From the NCBI GenBank assembly GCA_947167565.1, contig CAMVIN010000009.1, positions 1 to 35,172 on the forward strand: a stretch of 35,172 bases of DNA, given 5' to 3'. The notes below the pieces were generated by a model, which did not search any database, was not told the DNA's origin, and saw nothing but the letters and a program-made list of their open reading frames with translations. The DNA comes from an uncultured Clostridia bacterium (GTDB lineage: Bacteria > Bacillota > Clostridia > Lachnospirales > Lachnospiraceae). Positions 33,971 to 35,172 of the stretch are shown here, in pieces. Position 1 is the stretch's first letter, and each line of letters begins with the position of its first letter. Made by a program: the position numbers and the translations under genes.

Positions 33971-34352
33971 AAGTTTTAATTGCAATGAATGCAGCAATCA
34001 AGCAGGAAGCAAGAGCGAATGTGCGATAGACAAACGCAGCTTCATTATAATTAAAAAGTGAGGCGATAAATAGAATAACAGAGATTGCTATAAAAATGAG
34101 TGCAATGATGTATGCAGCCAGTTTCTTCTTCTTTTTTTCCGCAAGAGCTGCTTCTTCCATGTCTAATTCACGATTTCGAATCATGAGATAAGTTTCAGTT
34201 TCTTTGATTCTTGCCTCATCGACAATATGGTTTGTGATGCGATAGTCCTCCATTGTAATTTTGCTTCCGCAGTATTGGCAAAAACAAACTTCTTTTTCTT
34301 CATCTGCAAAATCTATATTTGCTCCACAATTGGGACAATTTAAAGTTCTCAT
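33954..34352 (-). CDS. Zinc-ribbon membrane protein, hypothetical
   Basis: A 132-residue protein with an N-terminal zinc ribbon ('CPNCGA' at 6-11 and 'CQYCGSK' at 25-31), a charged helix that probably forms a short coiled coil (about 48-78, 'RNRELDMEEAALAEKKKKK'), and two membrane helices (about 79-100 and 106-126). Such zinc-ribbon/coiled-coil/membrane proteins are common in Firmicutes and lack a known role. An AAGGAAA site precedes the start on the minus strand. It begins 21 bases after the Ig-like gene that runs in from the window edge, so the two are probably one transcript, ended by the hairpin at its stop codon. Local base composition is A/T-rich compared with the rnf operon. Confidence 0.75.
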   Translation of the reverse strand: MRTLNCPNCGANIDFADEEKEVCFCQYCGSKITMEDYRITNHIVDEARIKETETYLMIRNRELDMEEAALAEKKKKKLAAYIIALIFIAISVILFIASLFNYNEAAFVYRTFALASCLIAAFIAIKTFTDKL

Positions 34353-34373
34353 AATATGATTTCCTTTCTTGTT

Positions 34374-35172
34374 TTAGACTTGTTTAAAATAAGCATCTAA
34401 TTCTCTACAGAATTTTATCAATGTTTTTAATTGTTTTAATTCTTTTTTTGAACAGGTATAAGTGATGGAACTTTTTCTGGTCGGATAAGCGGTAAATTTT
34501 AGATAAGTTCCGTTTTCTATGATTTTTGCTACTTTTTCTGTTTTATCAAAATAATAATAAAACGAGTCATAATAAGGATAGGTATAGACATATCCATATT
34601 CATATTGATATTCACTGTCTTTAAAAGCATAACTGCTGCTTTTAATTCGTCCTTTATTGGAGCGAATATACATAAAATCTGGATAAAAATAATATTCTTT
34701 GTTAAATACTTGATTGAACACGACAAAAGAAAAATTGTATAATTTCTTGCTTTGAACTAGCGCTATGTATGGTTCAATAAAAATGCAACTATCTCCTTTT
34801 TTGGCAGATAATTCCTTTTTTACTTGTATGTATACTGCTTTCTTATTATTATCGTTACTCATTTTTAATGACTTGTAGTCTTTCTTTTTTAACAGTTTTT
34901 TTACTGCTTTTTTTCGTTCTGAAAAGGAGTAAACTTTGTGTACGACAACTTCCATTGTTTTTGTAGTCTCATTACCGGAACTGTCTTTTGCAGAAAATGT
35001 TATATGATAAGTTCCGTGTTTCGTTAAGTTGAGGTCATTATTGGTTATATCAACCAATATTTCTTCACCGGAATTGTCAGTTACACTCACATAATCCCTT
35101 GAATTGAACTTGTCATTTTCATATAAGGTTACACTATCTTTGCAGGATATAATGGGAGCTTCGTCATCATAC
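34374..35172 (-). CDS. Ig-like domain protein, N-terminus beyond the window
   Basis: The frame is open to the window edge, so the GTG at 35090 is not a reliable start. The visible N-terminal part ('APIISCKDSVTLYENDKF', 'VSVTDNSGEEILVDITNN', 'GTYHITFSAKDSSGNET') is an Ig-like/DUF5011-type fold found in surface proteins. The rest, about 180 residues, starts with a lysine-rich helix ('ERKKAVKKLLKKKDYKSLKM') and continues as a tyrosine-rich beta region ('YAFKDSEYQYEYGYVYTYPY') that I do not recognise; it ends 'FCRELDAYFKQV'. There is no C-terminal anchor. It is likely secreted or membrane-tethered by the missing N-terminus. Confidence 0.72.
   Translation of the reverse strand, partial: YDDEAPIISCKDSVTLYENDKFNSRDYVSVTDNSGEEILVDITNNDLNLTKHGTYHITFSAKDSSGNETTKTMEVVVHKVYSFSERKKAVKKLLKKKDYKSLKMSNDNNKKAVYIQVKKELSAKKGDSCIFIEPYIALVQSKKLYNFSFVVFNQVFNKEYYFYPDFMYIRSNKGRIKSSSYAFKDSEYQYEYGYVYTYPYYDSFYYYFDKTEKVAKIIENGTYLKFTAYPTRKSSITYTCSKKELKQLKTLIKFCRELDAYFKQV

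Overview
This window looks like chromosome from a gut-type, spore-forming Firmicute, most likely Lachnospiraceae (Roseburia/Agathobacter/Butyrivibrio-like). That is inferred from gene content: SpoIIID, an rnfCDGEAB operon, the pth-mfd pair, lysine-rich Ig-like and BspA-type leucine-rich surface proteins, and strong AAGGAGG ribosome sites. No RNA gene, insertion sequence or CRISPR array was seen.

Layout. 1-3011: 3' part of a large leucine-rich-repeat surface protein. 3049-4719: a predicted AAA-ATPase/PD-(D/E)XK protein. 4734-12158: a forward run of pth, mfd, a SurA/PrsA-like lipoprotein, malQ and one unknown gene, closed by a strong terminator. 12227-14245 (minus): a chemotaxis receptor, divergent from mntP (14407-14970) with a -10/-35 promoter on each side. 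14973-16154 (minus): tmcAL. 16361-20680: an AT-rich accessory patch. 20851-28265: ilvE, a Na/Pi cotransporter and two tandem Ig-like secreted proteins. 28343-28624: spoIIID behind a near-consensus sigma-E promoter. 28768-33800: the Rnf ion-pumping ferredoxin:NAD oxidoreductase operon, with promoter and terminator. 33954-35172 (minus): a small zinc-ribbon membrane protein and a truncated Ig-like protein.

The most interesting part is 16361-20680. It holds a SUKH (SMI1/KNR4) gene and an ADP-ribosylglycohydrolase with an added cysteine-rich N-terminus, both known classes of polymorphic-toxin immunity protein. With them are two unrecognised small genes, one broken by a single-base frameshift, and a pair of genes sharing the same leader and membrane anchor but carrying different bodies. 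Two degraded fragments of the propeller-like gene lie between them. No toxin gene is present. I read this as an orphan poly-immunity patch remodelled by recombination between shared gene ends. The domain calls are firm; the immunity role is inference.

How the genes work together: Rnf couples ferredoxin oxidation to NAD reduction and ion export, and the resulting gradient could drive the Na/Pi transporter. pth and mfd are housekeeping (recycling of peptidyl-tRNA, transcription-coupled repair). MalQ handles alpha-glucans. The surface proteins probably mediate adhesion or cell-wall contacts.
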